From the NCBI GenBank assembly GCA_023430885.1, contig JAEYYH010000012.1, forward strand, positions 1 to 31,286: a DNA stretch of 31,286 bases, given 5' to 3'. Shown piece by piece: positions 16,035-25,323 of the stretch (position 1 is the first letter of the stretch; each line of letters begins with the position of its first letter). This DNA is from Bacillota bacterium (lineage in GTDB: Bacteria; Bacillota_I; Bacilli_A; RF39; UBA660). Position numbers and translations under genes: made by a program. Under the pieces are notes generated by a model, which saw only the letters and a list, made by a program, of their open reading frames with translations, ran no database searches and was not told where the DNA came from.

Positions 16035-18662
16035 TTAACGAAGCCAAACAACATGGTAATTGCTAACTGTATGTGTTTGAAGCCATGGACTTCCTGATAT
16101 AGCATCCACAGTATTATCTATATTTATATTGCCTAAATTATACACTGATGTAAAAGCATCATATTCAATAGTAGTTACTGAATTAGGAATATTAATTTCA
16201 GTTATATAATTATTATCAGCATATGCCGATTTACTTATTTTTAATACTCCTGAAGGAACAGTAATTGTTGCTTCTCTTCCACCATAACTTACTATATTAG
16301 TATTATTTATAGTACCATCTGCATTTCTTCCATAAATTGTTGCTATCGCAGCAGGTAAGTTATTTTTATTAAATGCTGCTTTATCTATTAAAGTAAGAGT
16401 ACTAGGCAAAGACAAACTTGCTAGTGAATTATAACCAAACGCCCCCGTCCCAATTGAAAGCACCCCTTCTGGTAAAGCAAGACCAGTAAGCAAATTTCTA
16501 TAGAACGATCCTTTACCTATTTCTTTTAAATTTGTTGCAGAACTAAAATTAACACTTGACATTGATGCTTCATAAAATGCATATGGCTTAATAGTAACTA
16601 TGCTAGAAGGAATAGTTGTGGTTTTAGTAATTCCACCATAACTACTTAATATAGTATTATCAATACTACCATCCGTGTTCCTAGCATATATATAAGCGTT
16701 AGCATCAGGTAATTTATTATTCGCAAATGCACCACTATCAATTAAGTTAATATTGCTTCCTGTTCCAAAATTTATACTAGTTATTTTATTGCCTGCAAAT
16801 GCCATTATTCCAATTTTTTGTAAATTAGTATTATTCGAAAAATCTAAAGAAGTAATATCATTGCCATAAAAAGCACCATATTCAATTGGTTCAGAAAAAA
16901 ACCAAGTTGAAGTACCACCAGATGAACCAATATTTTTAAGATTTGATAAACTTGATGTGTTAAGTGATGTCAAACTGCAATTATAAAATGCACTGGCATA
17001 TATATTTTCCAATTTTGTCAAGCCAGTCAAGTTAATACTTTTAAGAGCAAAATTATACAAAAATGCCATACTACTTATATTAATTAAATTTGGCATACCA
17101 GTAAAATCAAAAGACTGAAGATTATAATTATTATAAAAATCTCCAATAATTGTAACTGAAGGTAAATTAGTTAAAGTAGCCGTTTGAATTTTATTATAAC
17201 TAAAACCATATATTTCTGTTAAATTATCACAATTTGAAATTTGCAAATTCGTTATATCGTTATAGCTAAATGCTGAAGATAATATAGATGTCAAATTATC
17301 ATAATTATCTAAAACAAGAGTGGCTATATTATTATTATAAAATGCACTATATCCAATTGTTACTATACTTTTAGGAAAACTAACATTTGTAATCACATTA
17401 TTACCAAAACTTGAATTTCCTAAATTTTCTAATTTGTTCGAATTACTTAAATTAATGTTTTCAATTAAATTGTTATAAAATGCATAAGTACCAATGTTAG
17501 TTATATTATTACTAAAATCAACACTTGATATATTGTTTTCTTCAAAAGCGCCATCATAATATGTTGTTCCATCAACATATCTTGTTGTTCCACTTTTTAT
17601 TTCGAGTAAATTATCTGCCACACTAAAATCAACACTGGTTAATTTGTTTGGTTTTCCTGTTCCGTCAAAAGCAGTAGAAGATATATATCTTACTGGAACA
17701 CTAACTATTTCTGAAGGTATAACTACATCCATAGGACATTTTGCAGTATTATTCCAAGTATATCCTGTAATTGTTCCTGTAGAAGAATCAAATGCAAAAC
17801 AGCTAGAGTACACTGTAATAATTCTAGTAACGGTTGCAGTATTGCCTGATGAATCGGTCGCTATATAGGTAATAGTATATTTGCCTATTACGCCTAATGA
17901 TAAATTTCCTTTAACTACTACATTAACTGCTTCACCACTATTATCAGTAGCACTAACTCCTGCCATTAAATCATAACTTGTTACAGTATCTATCAATGAG
18001 GTATTATTAGCTCCTGTTATTACAGGGGCAGTATTATCTACTACATTTATTTTTCTTGCTACTGTTTTAGTTATACCGTCTACTATAATTGTATATTTAT
18101 ATTTTAAATTATCTATAGGTGTGCTTGTATCAACTGTGCCCGTTTTGATTATTTTATTTGATATATCATTGCCATCCGTATCTGTTGCTACTGCACCAGG
18201 ATCAGTAAAAACAGAGTTTATTTCAACATTAATGGGATTATTACCTAATAAATATATTGAAGGTGCTCTGCCTACAGCTTCACAATCTGCTTCTGTTCCA
18301 TCTACTAGTTCTTCATCGACTATTGCATAATTAAATTTTTTGCCATCTCTAGTTACTGACACTTCCATTGTATTGTCTAAGCAAGTGCTGCTGCTTGGAT
18401 TTTTTATATTAAAGTCCAAATACCCCTGTTCTTTTAAATCAGCAAGGGTTAATGTTAAAGTATCCCCATCATCAAACAAAGACTTATTGTCAGTAAGCCA
18501 GTTTTTCGCCGCAGTTATGATAGTGTCTTTAGTCAAATCATAAGCTTTTTGTTTTCCTTTTTTAATTACTGTATCAACAGTTGGTACAGTAATTAATGCG
18601 ATAATTCCTATTAGTACTATAACTCCTAAAAGTTCAATTAATGTAAAACCATTTTTCTTCAT
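16035..18662 (-). CDS. Pilin-like N-terminus fused to Ig-like (DUF5011-type) and BspA LRR domains
   Basis: 875 residues. MKKNG, then FTLIELLGVIVLIGIIALI, gives a prepilin peptidase site and helix. A pilin domain with a Cys pair (STCLDN..EADC) ends near residue 127. Residues 130-290 hold two Ig-like segments of DUF5011 type (DPGAVATDTDGNDIS; SYDLMAGVSATDNSG...YIATDSSGNTATVTR). From about 290 to 870 come many BspA/LRR_5 repeats. It has no LPXTG motif. It looks like a large adhesin carried on a pilus or pseudopilus, or anchored by its N-terminal helix. AGAGG lies 7 bases before the ATG. It is the longer relative of the gene at 6327. Confidence 0.87.
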   Translation of the reverse strand: MKKNGFTLIELLGVIVLIGIIALITVPTVDTVIKKGKQKAYDLTKDTIITAAKNWLTDNKSLFDDGDTLTLTLADLKEQGYLDFNIKNPSSSTCLDNTMEVSVTRDGKKFNYAIVDEELVDGTEADCEAVGRAPSIYLLGNNPINVEINSVFTDPGAVATDTDGNDISNKIIKTGTVDTSTPIDNLKYKYTIIVDGITKTVARKINVVDNTAPVITGANNTSLIDTVTSYDLMAGVSATDNSGEAVNVVVKGNLSLGVIGKYTITYIATDSSGNTATVTRIITVYSSCFAFDSSTGTITGYTWNNTAKCPMDVVIPSEIVSVPVRYISSTAFDGTGKPNKLTSVDFSVADNLLEIKSGTTRYVDGTTYYDGAFEENNISSVDFSNNITNIGTYAFYNNLIENINLSNSNKLENLGNSSFGNNVITNVSFPKSIVTIGYSAFYNNNIATLVLDNYDNLTSILSSAFSYNDITNLQISNCDNLTEIYGFSYNKIQTATLTNLPSVTIIGDFYNNYNLQSFDFTGMPNLINISSMAFLYNFALKSINLTGLTKLENIYASAFYNCSLTSLNTSSLSNLKNIGSSGGTSTWFFSEPIEYGAFYGNDITSLDFSNNTNLQKIGIMAFAGNKITSINFGTGSNINLIDSGAFANNKLPDANAYIYARNTDGSIDNTILSSYGGITKTTTIPSSIVTIKPYAFYEASMSSVNFSSATNLKEIGKGSFYRNLLTGLALPEGVLSIGTGAFGYNSLASLSLPSTLTLIDKAAFNKNNLPAAIATIYGRNADGTINNTNIVSYGGREATITVPSGVLKISKSAYADNNYITEINIPNSVTTIEYDAFTSVYNLGNINIDNTVDAISGSPWLQTHTVSNYHVVWLR

Positions 18663-18713
18663 ATTTATACCTCTACTTATACATCGGTTATACTACAATA
18701 CTACTATATTCTA

Positions 18714-18722
18714 ATTATAGCA
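18714..18722 (-). promoter_or_regulatory. Extended -10 promoter element of the 875-residue LRR gene
   Basis: Minus strand TGCTATAAT, an extended -10, lies about 50 bases before the ATG and just after the permease terminator. No good -35 is seen. Confidence 0.4.
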
Positions 18723-18725
18723 TAT

Positions 18726-18755
18726 AAAAAGAAGAAAATATTAACTATTTTCTTC
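18726..18755 (-). terminator. Intrinsic terminator after the permease gene
   Basis: A 10-bp stem GAAGAAAATA/TATTTTCTTC with a 5-base loop, followed by T on the minus strand. It overlaps the last codons of the permease gene. Confidence 0.85.
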
Positions 18756-19802
18756 TTTCATTTCTTCTATTTTTTCAGTTATATCACTTTTATAGTAATT
18801 ATAAGTTGTTATAATGATAATTGCCACTGGCAAGGAAATAATAATTCCCAGTAACCCAAATAGAATACCTCCTGCAAAAACAGAGAATATTACAACTATT
18901 GGAGATGCATCAGTAGATTTACCATATACAAATGGATTAATAATATAACTATCAACAAGTGAAAGGATAGCGAATACTATTAAAGCCTTAACAAATAATG
19001 ATGGACTAATTACAAAAGCTGTAATTAGTGCTACAAGATTTGTTGCAATACCGCCAAAATATGGTATTAAATTTGCCAAAGCTGCTAAGCAACCTAGAAG
19101 CACTGCATCTGGATGCCCTATAATAGTGAATGCCACAGTATATTCTACTACAGTAATTAATACTATTTTAGTAAATCCCTCTAAATATCCCTTCATAGCA
19201 TTATCAAGAGCTACTACATAACCATAAGTTTTCTTACCTTTTTTCTTATAGTATTTCTTTACTCTTGCTCTTATTCTATCCATATCCACAAGTAAATAGA
19301 TAGCTGCAGCAAGACCTACTATAAAGTTTCCTACATAACCTAAACTAGTTGATATTAAAGTTATTGCACCATCACTAATATATTTACCTGTACTTTTAAT
19401 AATATCATCAAAGGATGTAGAAAGAGTCTTTTGAAGAGGGCCAAAATCAATGTCATATTTAATAGATATATCTTTTATAAAAGCAATTATACCATTAAAT
19501 AAATTTCCTAGTTGTTCAATTAGTAGAGGTACAGCTAGTGTCCCCACTAAGATAAACACACCAAAGAATATAATTAGTACTATAAAAATGCTAAGACCTT
19601 TTGGTATTTTATGTTTTCTAAGTTTTAAAGTAAATGGGTATAAAGCATATGCTATAGCAAAAGCCACAAGAAAAGGAAATAGCACACTAAACATTTTTGA
19701 TACAGCAATACTCCATAATCCACCTGATTGGTAGATAAGCCATATTATTAATACTATAATTGCTGTATTAATAAGTTTAAAATCTAATCTATTTTTAATC
19801 AT
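18741..19802 (-). CDS. AI-2E family (PerM/YtvI-type) membrane transporter
   Basis: 353 residues with about eight hydrophobic segments. An N-terminal pair of helices is followed by a soluble segment (KDISIKYDIDFGPLQKTLSTS). A C-terminal bundle contains GCLAALANLIPYFGGI and VYGKSTDASPIVVIFSVFAGG, the family signature. Members export small molecules or ions; the substrate cannot be told from sequence. The start is the ATG at 19802, with GGGG 6 bases upstream, one base after the dtd stop. It is probably the last gene of a relA-dtd-permease operon. Confidence 0.88.
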   Translation of the reverse strand: MIKNRLDFKLINTAIIVLIIWLIYQSGGLWSIAVSKMFSVLFPFLVAFAIAYALYPFTLKLRKHKIPKGLSIFIVLIIFFGVFILVGTLAVPLLIEQLGNLFNGIIAFIKDISIKYDIDFGPLQKTLSTSFDDIIKSTGKYISDGAITLISTSLGYVGNFIVGLAAAIYLLVDMDRIRARVKKYYKKKGKKTYGYVVALDNAMKGYLEGFTKIVLITVVEYTVAFTIIGHPDAVLLGCLAALANLIPYFGGIATNLVALITAFVISPSLFVKALIVFAILSLVDSYIINPFVYGKSTDASPIVVIFSVFAGGILFGLLGIIISLPVAIIIITTYNYYKSDITEKIEEMKEENS

Positions 19803-19803
19803 A

Positions 19804-20247
19804 TTATTCCCCACTATCCATAACTATAGTTATTGGGCCATCATTTATAAGTGATACTTGCATATCAGCTCCAAATATTCCAGTTTCAATAGTTATACCA
19901 GTCTTTCTTAAATTTTGATTCCATTTATCGTAAAGAATAGTTGATTCTTCACCTCGTAAAGCCTTTATATAACTAGGTCTACGACCTTTTCTAGTATCAG
20001 CATATAAAGTAAACTGTGAAATGCTAAGAATACTACCACCAACATCTAATAATGATCTATTCATAACACCATCTTCATCATCAAATATTCGAAGATTAAT
20101 TACTTTATTAATCATTTTATCAATTATTTCTTCAGTGTCTCCCTCAGTAAAACCAACAAGTATTACAAGACCACTTTTTATTTTTCCAACTACTTTATTA
20201 TCAACTGTAACAGAAGCATCTTTGCTTCTTTGAATAACTAAACGCAT
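19804..20247 (-). CDS. dtd: D-aminoacyl-tRNA deacylase
   Basis: Removes D-amino acids, and glycine from tRNA-Ala, from mischarged tRNAs. The 147 residues are full length, with the active-site motif SISQFTLYAD (about 75-84) and the cross-subunit motif NDGPIT near 135, where Gly-Pro is the chiral filter. The ATG overlaps the relA stop (TAATG), so translation is coupled. A relA-dtd order is as I recall for B. subtilis. Confidence 0.97.
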   Translation of the reverse strand: MRLVIQRSKDASVTVDNKVVGKIKSGLVILVGFTEGDTEEIIDKMINKVINLRIFDDEDGVMNRSLLDVGGSILSISQFTLYADTRKGRRPSYIKALRGEESTILYDKWNQNLRKTGITIETGIFGADMQVSLINDGPITIVMDSGE

Positions 20248-22421
20248 TATTTAATTATCCTTTCAACTTCAACAACACTAGAAATAATTAGTAAATCATT
20301 CATAAATTTCATCAGTCTTTCTTTTGAATCTACTAAGATTGTTATTTCAAATAAGAATCCTTCTTTAGAATTCATTGAATTAATGCTTTGTACTGTTACA
20401 TCAGTATTAGCAGTTTTGGAAATTATATCTACAAGAACATTTTTATTATTATCAGCTCTTATAAGTAACGCTGTAGGATATTTTTTAGTGATTTGCTCAT
20501 TCCATTTAACATCAATTAATCTTTCTTCAAGTTCGCTGACATTAGGACAAACAGCTCTATGAACAGTTATACCATTTCCTTTAGTAATATATCCTATTAT
20601 TCGATCTCCAGGTATTGGTTTACAACAAGAAGCTACATTTACTTTAATTTCATCAATGCCTTCAACTACTATATCATTTTTAATTATTGGTGCAATTATT
20701 TCAGAAGCAGTAGTTGCTTTCTTTAATATTAAATCAACTTTACTTACATTGTCACCTGTTACTATATTTAAAATATTAGTTGTCGTGACTTTACCATTAC
20801 CTAAATTGATATATAGTTCTTCAATACCAGAAAATTTTAATTCTTTAATTATTTTATCTAAATTCTCTGGAGATAGAAAATCATTAAAGACGATTTTTTT
20901 CTTACGTAAATCTTCTTTTAATACTTCCTCGCCTTTCTTCATATAACCTTCTTTATCTATTTTATTAAAGAAGGCTTTAATCTTATTCTTAGCTTGAGAA
21001 GTATAGGCCATATTAATCCATTCTCTAGATGGACCAGCACTATTTTTATTAGTGTTTATTTTTATTATGTCATTATCTTTCAATTTATAATCAAGAGGAA
21101 CTATATTATTATTAACAATTGCTCCTATCATTTTATCGCCAACACCACTATGAACACGATATGCAAAATCAATTGGTGTTGCACCATCAGGAAGTTCTAT
21201 AACGTCACCTTTTGGCGTGAATACATAAATGTTTTCTTTTAAAATATCCTCACTTACTGCCTGAACAAATTCAGCATCATCTGCTTCTTCATTTTTAAGA
21301 TCCATAATGTTTCTAAAAAATTGCAATTTTTGTTCCATAGCATTTTGCATATTAGCTCTAACATTAGATCCTTTTTCTTTATAAGACCAGTGAGAAGCAA
21401 TACCAAGTTCAGCTATTTGATCCATTTCATATGTTCGTATTTGAATTTCATATAACTGTCCACCTTCACCAAAGACAGTAGTATGTAATGATTGATACAT
21501 ATTTGTTTTTGGCATAGCTATATAATCTTTAAATCTTTTTGGGATTGGTCTATATTTTGAATGAATTATACCAAGGGCTTGATAACACTCTGCTTCAGTT
21601 TCTACATAAACCCTAAGAGCAAGCAAATCATATATATCACTAAATTTCTTTCCTTTATCAAGTTTCTTAAAAATACTATATATACTTTTTGCTCTACCTT
21701 TTATTTCATGTTTAATACCATGATCATTTAAAGATTCTGTTACACTATCCATCATGCTTTCAACTAAATCTTCACGTTCAGTTTTTGATTGATTTAATTT
21801 CTCAACTATTTCAAAATAAACATCAGGTTTGTAATAGCGAAGTGATAAATCCTCAAGTTCACTTTTTATACTTCCTATACCTAATCTATGTGCAATAGGT
21901 GTTAATATATCTAAAGTCTCTTTAGCTTTTATTTTTTGCTTCTTTTCAGGTAATACCCAAAGTGTACGCATATTATGAAGTCTATCCGCTAATTTTATTA
22001 TAATAACGCGAACATCTTCAGAAAGGCCGACAATAATTTTACGATGATTTGCAAGCATTGCTTCATTATCACCATTAAAATTTAGTCTATTTATTTTAGT
22101 TACTCCATCAACAAGAAGAGCAATTTCAGAACCAAACTTGTCTGCTATTTCTTCCTTTGTAACATCGCAATCTTCAACAACATCATGTAAAAGTGCTGCA
22201 CAAATAGTTGGAGCATCAGCATATATTTCAGTTAAAATATATGCAACATTAAGAGGATGAATAATATAATCTTCACCCGTTAATCTTTTTACACCAAAAT
22301 GTTTTTCAAATGCAAACATATATGCACTTCTTACTAAATCTAGATCACTTTCTTCAGTCATATAAGTACATAATCTATCTCTTAATTCATCAAATGTTAT
22401 ATTTGGTTTATCTTTTCTCAT
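20247..22421 (-). CDS. relA: Bifunctional (p)ppGpp synthetase/hydrolase Rel
   Basis: Makes and degrades the stringent-response alarmone in response to uncharged tRNA on ribosomes. The 724 residues show an HD hydrolase domain with LLHDVVED near 80 and KLADRLHNMRTL, a synthetase domain (GRAKSIYSIFKKL; RFKDYIAMPKTNMYQSLHT), a TGS domain (VFTPKGDVIELPDGATP), the zinc-finger/CC region (VNVASCCKPIPGD) and a C-terminal ACT domain. The intact HD motif supports hydrolase activity. The start is the ATG at 22421, with GGTGA upstream. A GTG at 22430 is possible. Confidence 0.97.
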   Translation of the reverse strand: MRKDKPNITFDELRDRLCTYMTEESDLDLVRSAYMFAFEKHFGVKRLTGEDYIIHPLNVAYILTEIYADAPTICAALLHDVVEDCDVTKEEIADKFGSEIALLVDGVTKINRLNFNGDNEAMLANHRKIIVGLSEDVRVIIIKLADRLHNMRTLWVLPEKKQKIKAKETLDILTPIAHRLGIGSIKSELEDLSLRYYKPDVYFEIVEKLNQSKTEREDLVESMMDSVTESLNDHGIKHEIKGRAKSIYSIFKKLDKGKKFSDIYDLLALRVYVETEAECYQALGIIHSKYRPIPKRFKDYIAMPKTNMYQSLHTTVFGEGGQLYEIQIRTYEMDQIAELGIASHWSYKEKGSNVRANMQNAMEQKLQFFRNIMDLKNEEADDAEFVQAVSEDILKENIYVFTPKGDVIELPDGATPIDFAYRVHSGVGDKMIGAIVNNNIVPLDYKLKDNDIIKINTNKNSAGPSREWINMAYTSQAKNKIKAFFNKIDKEGYMKKGEEVLKEDLRKKKIVFNDFLSPENLDKIIKELKFSGIEELYINLGNGKVTTTNILNIVTGDNVSKVDLILKKATTASEIIAPIIKNDIVVEGIDEIKVNVASCCKPIPGDRIIGYITKGNGITVHRAVCPNVSELEERLIDVKWNEQITKKYPTALLIRADNNKNVLVDIISKTANTDVTVQSINSMNSKEGFLFEITILVDSKERLMKFMNDLLIISSVVEVERIIK

Positions 22422-22526
22422 ACTATTCACCGTACTTCCAATAAAACAATTATATAATAATTAATATTCTTTATCAAGAATATTTAGGTATATAACTGTT
22501 TATTTCATATTTCTATTTTCATTATA

Positions 22527-22551
22527 AGAAAAAGAAAACTATTTAGTTTTC
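22527..22551 (-). terminator. Intrinsic terminator after secDF
   Basis: Minus strand GAAAACTA/TAGTTTTC with a 2-base loop, then T-rich sequence. The stem includes the secDF stop codon. Confidence 0.75.
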
Positions 22552-24833
22552 TTCTTACTTGTATTAGTTTTTTTATCTGTCACTAATTTTTTGTTTTCTA
22601 CTTTCTTCTTAGGCTTTTCATCTGGTTCTTCATACCATTTCTTCTTTACTGGTTTGCCAATTTTATGAATTTCTATTTCGTAAAATAATTGACATGCAAT
22701 AAAGACAGTTGATAAAACACCAGCAATTAAACCAAAGAACATAGCCAAATTAAAGTTAATTATTTCATGTGATCCAAATAATATTAACATTACTACAGGA
22801 ACTAAAGTTGTAAGTGTAGTAATTATAGATCTTACTAAAGTTAAATTAATAGCTTCATTAATAGCATCTTCAAGATCTTTTGGAGACTTAACTACACCAC
22901 CATTTTTGTTACGTAAAGTTTCTCTTACACGATCAAATGAAACTATTGTGTCATTAACAGAGAATCCTATAATTGATAGAATTGCTGCAATAAAGATACT
23001 TGTTACTTCTAATTTTAATAAGCTAAATGCTACTATAATAACAAATGCATCATGTAATAAGGCAATAATTGCTGTTATAGCATAACTAAATTTAAATCTA
23101 GCTGATACATATAAAAGAATACCCATTATTGCTACAATAACTGCCATTATAGCATTTTTTACTAAGTCTTTTTTAACCATATTTGATACAACACCAATTG
23201 TTGTAGTTGCATCATATTCTTCATTAAAATGAGTTTCTGTTTTTAATACTTCTGTTTCATCAAAAGATTCTTCAACTTTTAATATTACATTATTATCACT
23301 AATAACCTCAGTATTATATAAAGTATAACCCATATCTTCAAGTTCAGCACCAAGTTTATCAGCATCTAGTTTTTTATCACTAGTAATACTAACTGAAGAA
23401 CCACCCTTGAAGTCGATTCCTAATGTCAATTTATTAGTAAATAATGATACTGCTCCTATTAGAACAAGCAATGCCATATAAACATATACAAACTTACGAA
23501 TCTTAATAAAATTAAATGGTCTTACTTTTTTACTATTTTTCTTAAATCCAATAAAGAAATTTAATTTATCATCAAACATACCAGTCTTAACAAATAATCC
23601 AAGTAAATTTCTTGTTAAGAAAACCATTATAACCATTGTTACTATAGTACTTATAATTAACATAGTAGCAAAGCCTTTTACACTGCTTTCGCCAAGTATG
23701 AATAGAACAATTGCTGATATAAGGGTAGTTACGTTTGAGTCTAGAATAGCCATAAATGAGTTTTCATTACCCTTTTTATAAGCACCCTCTAATCTTATAT
23801 TTTCTCTAAGTTCATCCTTAATTCTAGCAAATGATATAACGCATGAATCAACTGCCATACCTATACCAATAACTAAAGCCGCAATACCTGGAAGAGTTAG
23901 AACTCCACCAAATAACCAGAATGATACAAATGTTAAGAATGTATAAATTAATATACCAATACTAGCTATAAAACCAGCAAAACGATATATCACAATCATA
24001 ACTAACATAATACCTATTACACCTAAAATTCCAGCTTTAGCTGTAAGATCAAGTGAATTAGCACCAAATGAAGCTTCTACTGTTTTAGAAGATATTTCAG
24101 ATAATTTTGTTGGTAATGAACCAGAGTTAATTAAACTAACTAGTTCTGTTACTTCATCAGTTGTAAAATTCCCTTGAATAATAACATCACTAGCAAATCC
24201 TTGAGATACTGTAGCTGCACTTAAACATCCGGCAGTGTTATCTCCTCCACATTTACCAGCTTGTTTTTCATATGATGATGTTCCATCATAATCAAGCCAT
24301 ATTACAATAAGTTTGTCTTTTGATTCACTAATCTCTTTAGTGACTTTATAAAATTCATCTTTATCAGATACAGTAAGTGATACAGCTGGATTACCAGATG
24401 CATCTTGTCCTACTTTAGCACTTCCTGCTTTTAGTACATCACTACTCATAAGCAATTTGTCTGATGAGTCACGGAATGATAAACTCGCAACTGAACTAAG
24501 TGTTTTACGAGCTTCAGCTGGATCTGTAACTCCGGCTAACTGAACACGGATACGGTCTTCACCTTCAACTACTATTTCAGGTTCACTTACACCTAGGGCA
24601 TCAATTCTCTTAGAAATAGTTTTATAAGTGTTAGTTACCATATCAGTAGTAACTTTATCACCTTTTAAACTTTCAACTTGATATAAAACTTCAAAACCAC
24701 CTTGTAGATCTAATCCAAATTTTAGATTCTTTATTAATGTTGGAGTAACAAGTCCCATAGCCATTAAAATAACAGCAATTATAAATGTACTCTTTATAAA
24801 GTTAAAATTCTTATTTTTGTCTCTCTTCACCAT
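22539..24833 (-). CDS. secDF: Fused protein-export membrane protein SecDF
   Basis: Uses the proton gradient to pull secreted proteins out of the SecYEG channel. The 764 residues form one chain. The SecD half starts at helix 1 and GLDLQGG (about 38), followed by the large extracellular P1 region and five helices. The SecF half starts near residue 450 with GIDFKGG (about 474) and ends with six helices. A Lys-rich cytoplasmic tail closes the protein. AGGAGG lies 7 bases before the ATG. Its partner comN is 11 bases upstream on the same transcript. Confidence 0.97.
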   Translation of the reverse strand: MVKRDKNKNFNFIKSTFIIAVILMAMGLVTPTLIKNLKFGLDLQGGFEVLYQVESLKGDKVTTDMVTNTYKTISKRIDALGVSEPEIVVEGEDRIRVQLAGVTDPAEARKTLSSVASLSFRDSSDKLLMSSDVLKAGSAKVGQDASGNPAVSLTVSDKDEFYKVTKEISESKDKLIVIWLDYDGTSSYEKQAGKCGGDNTAGCLSAATVSQGFASDVIIQGNFTTDEVTELVSLINSGSLPTKLSEISSKTVEASFGANSLDLTAKAGILGVIGIMLVMIVIYRFAGFIASIGILIYTFLTFVSFWLFGGVLTLPGIAALVIGIGMAVDSCVISFARIKDELRENIRLEGAYKKGNENSFMAILDSNVTTLISAIVLFILGESSVKGFATMLIISTIVTMVIMVFLTRNLLGLFVKTGMFDDKLNFFIGFKKNSKKVRPFNFIKIRKFVYVYMALLVLIGAVSLFTNKLTLGIDFKGGSSVSITSDKKLDADKLGAELEDMGYTLYNTEVISDNNVILKVEESFDETEVLKTETHFNEEYDATTTIGVVSNMVKKDLVKNAIMAVIVAIMGILLYVSARFKFSYAITAIIALLHDAFVIIVAFSLLKLEVTSIFIAAILSIIGFSVNDTIVSFDRVRETLRNKNGGVVKSPKDLEDAINEAINLTLVRSIITTLTTLVPVVMLILFGSHEIINFNLAMFFGLIAGVLSTVFIACQLFYEIEIHKIGKPVKKKWYEEPDEKPKKKVENKKLVTDKKTNTSKKKTK

Positions 24834-24844
24834 GTAAATTCCTC

Positions 24845-25114
24845 CTACTCAAAATAAACTTTTCTATCTTCTAAGCTAAGTTTATCTTTTAAATAACTAT
24901 CAATTAAAATATTATCAATATTAAGTACATCACTTACCATTTGATATAAATTTAAATTTTTAGATGTTTTCCATTTTACTTCCTGCAAATAATTCCATAC
25001 ATCTTTTTCTTTGATATACTCAAAGCCATTTCGACGCATTTCCTCAGTTTTCGTTTTTAAAGCTGGTTTTAATCTTGTATAAAGTTCTTCTAATGAACCA
25101 AATTCAATGTCCAT
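24845..25114 (-). CDS. comN: ComN-type post-transcriptional regulator
   Basis: 89 residues, start MDIEFGSLEELYTRLKPALK. It resembles the small ComN/YrzD family, which I recall as encoded beside secDF in Bacillus. There ComN controls comE transcript stability and localises with DivIVA. Adjacency to secDF plus the pattern LKPALKTKTEEMRRNG and DVWNYLQEVKWK support this. GGAGG lies 7 bases before the ATG. Its role in a lineage with pilin-like genes is open. Confidence 0.78.
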   Translation of the reverse strand: MDIEFGSLEELYTRLKPALKTKTEEMRRNGFEYIKEKDVWNYLQEVKWKTSKNLNLYQMVSDVLNIDNILIDSYLKDKLSLEDRKVYFE

Positions 25115-25144
25115 AAAATTACCTCCATGTTTATGCCTAGATAC

Positions 25145-25173
25145 ATTATATATTAAATTCTTAAGTTTTTAAA
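25145..25173 (-). promoter_or_regulatory. Promoter of comN-secDF
   Basis: Minus strand: -35 TTTAAA (25168-25173), 17-base spacer, -10 TATAAT (25145-25150). It is divergent from the HelD promoter about 30 bases away. Confidence 0.6.
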
Positions 25174-25201
25174 GCATTTTCTATATTTTTGTTTATTTAT
25201 A

Positions 25202-25230
25202 TTGCATTTTTGCCTGCTAAATTATATAAT
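25202..25230 (+). promoter_or_regulatory. Promoter of the HelD-like gene
   Basis: -35 TTGCAT (25202-25207), 17-base spacer, -10 TATAAT (25225-25230). The expected start near 25236 coincides with the first base of the leader hairpin. Confidence 0.85.
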
Positions 25231-25235
25231 TATAA

Positions 25236-25304
25236 AGACGTTTTGCAAAAACCACATAATGTATAAAACATAACTACATGAAAGTGTGGTTTTTTGCGTT
25301 GTCT
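25236..25304 (+). promoter_or_regulatory. Attenuator-like leader hairpin upstream of the HelD-like gene
   Basis: AGAC (25236) pairs with GTCT (25301), and GCAAAAACCACA (25245-25256) pairs with TGTGGTTTTTTGC (25285-25297). The 3' arm contains six T, so the inner stem can act as a terminator inside the transcript leader. Two tiny frames lie here: MYKT at 25259, and a 17-codon frame from 25278 that crosses the ribosome site and overlaps the gene start. Neither has a good ribosome site. The layout recalls leaders of inducible antibiotic-response genes. Confidence 0.6.
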
Positions 25305-25323
25305 AGAGGAGGTAATAAGCTAA

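Noticed and set aside
16200..18000. Tandem DNA repeats or a CRISPR-like array in the LRR gene
   Set aside because: The periodicity is at protein level (BspA repeats of variable length). No identical DNA repeats with unique spacers are seen.
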